Positions 33,646 through 33,656 of a stretch of DNA of 33,656 nt are shown in pieces (the first letter of the stretch is position 1; the number at the start of each line of letters is the position of its first letter). The notes beneath the pieces were generated by a model that had not been told where the DNA came from, made no database searches, and saw only the letters and a list, made by a program, of their open reading frames with translations. The stretch lies in assembly GCF_024580525.1 (NCBI RefSeq), contig NZ_JANIKQ010000020.1, positions 1 to 33,656 of the forward strand, read 5' to 3'. This DNA is from Neisseria dentiae (GTDB lineage: Bacteria; Pseudomonadota; Gammaproteobacteria; Burkholderiales; Neisseriaceae). The position numbers and the translations under genes were made by a program.

Positions 33646-33656
33646 GGGGGCTTTCG

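Noticed and set aside
1..33656. Novel multi-gene defence, prophage or toxin-antitoxin system
   Set aside because: Every substantial gene was assigned to a known housekeeping, transport or surface family; no helicase-nuclease, integrase or small toxin-antitoxin pair was found.

Overview
The window is a chromosomal segment of a Neisseria-like member of the Neisseriaceae. The best evidence is the dense scatter of the 12-base DNA uptake sequence AGGCCGTCTGAA (the AG dialect of the neisserial DUS), which occurs singly and as inverted pairs. Three Correia-type miniature elements and a second family of short elements with IS5/IS1106-like ends fill several gaps. Protein content (AcnB, GlnA, GlnE, MtgA, AroE, ThiP-like, Hsp33, YebC) fits a betaproteobacterium. 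No phage, plasmid, CRISPR, tRNA or rRNA sequence was seen.

Layout. 1-2689: the C-terminal part of a trimeric autotransporter adhesin, then a small BamE-like lipoprotein. 2940-4412 (minus): pyruvate kinase. 4728-5264 (minus): a Spy/CpxP-type lipoprotein. 5695-11565 (minus): a complete oligopeptide ABC importer read oppA-oppB-oppC-oppD-oppF. 11688-14384 (minus): glnE. 14465-15007 (minus): an isochorismatase-fold hydrolase. 15386-21498 (plus): pgaABCD, for synthesis, deacetylation and export of poly-N-acetylglucosamine. 21682-24267 (plus): acnB. 24533-26039 (minus): aroE and mtgA, 1 base apart. 26365-27783 (plus): glnA. 28098-29636 (plus): a ThiP-like fused permease. 29759-30159 (plus): Zur-type alternative ribosomal proteins L31 and L36. 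30485-31402 (minus): Hsp33. 31670-32398 (plus): yebC. 32503-33645 (minus): an RlmL-like rRNA methyltransferase.

How the genes connect. The adhesin and the Pga system are both surface and biofilm functions. GlnE modifies the product of glnA, and both lie in the window about 12 kb apart. The L31/L36 pair sits behind a textbook promoter overlapped by a perfect match to the neisserial Zur operator, so it is very probably a zinc-starvation response.

I found no clearly new multi-gene system. The least explained signals are non-coding. First, inverted DUS pairs come in two topologies that sort with gene arrangement: one lies mainly at transcription-unit ends, the other mainly between genes of the same unit. 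Second, the three Correia-type elements have different terminal repeats, yet in each one the two ends match each other. Third, there is a 165-166 bp hairpin element family with IS5-like ends. Fourth, the DUS repeatedly supplies stop codons.
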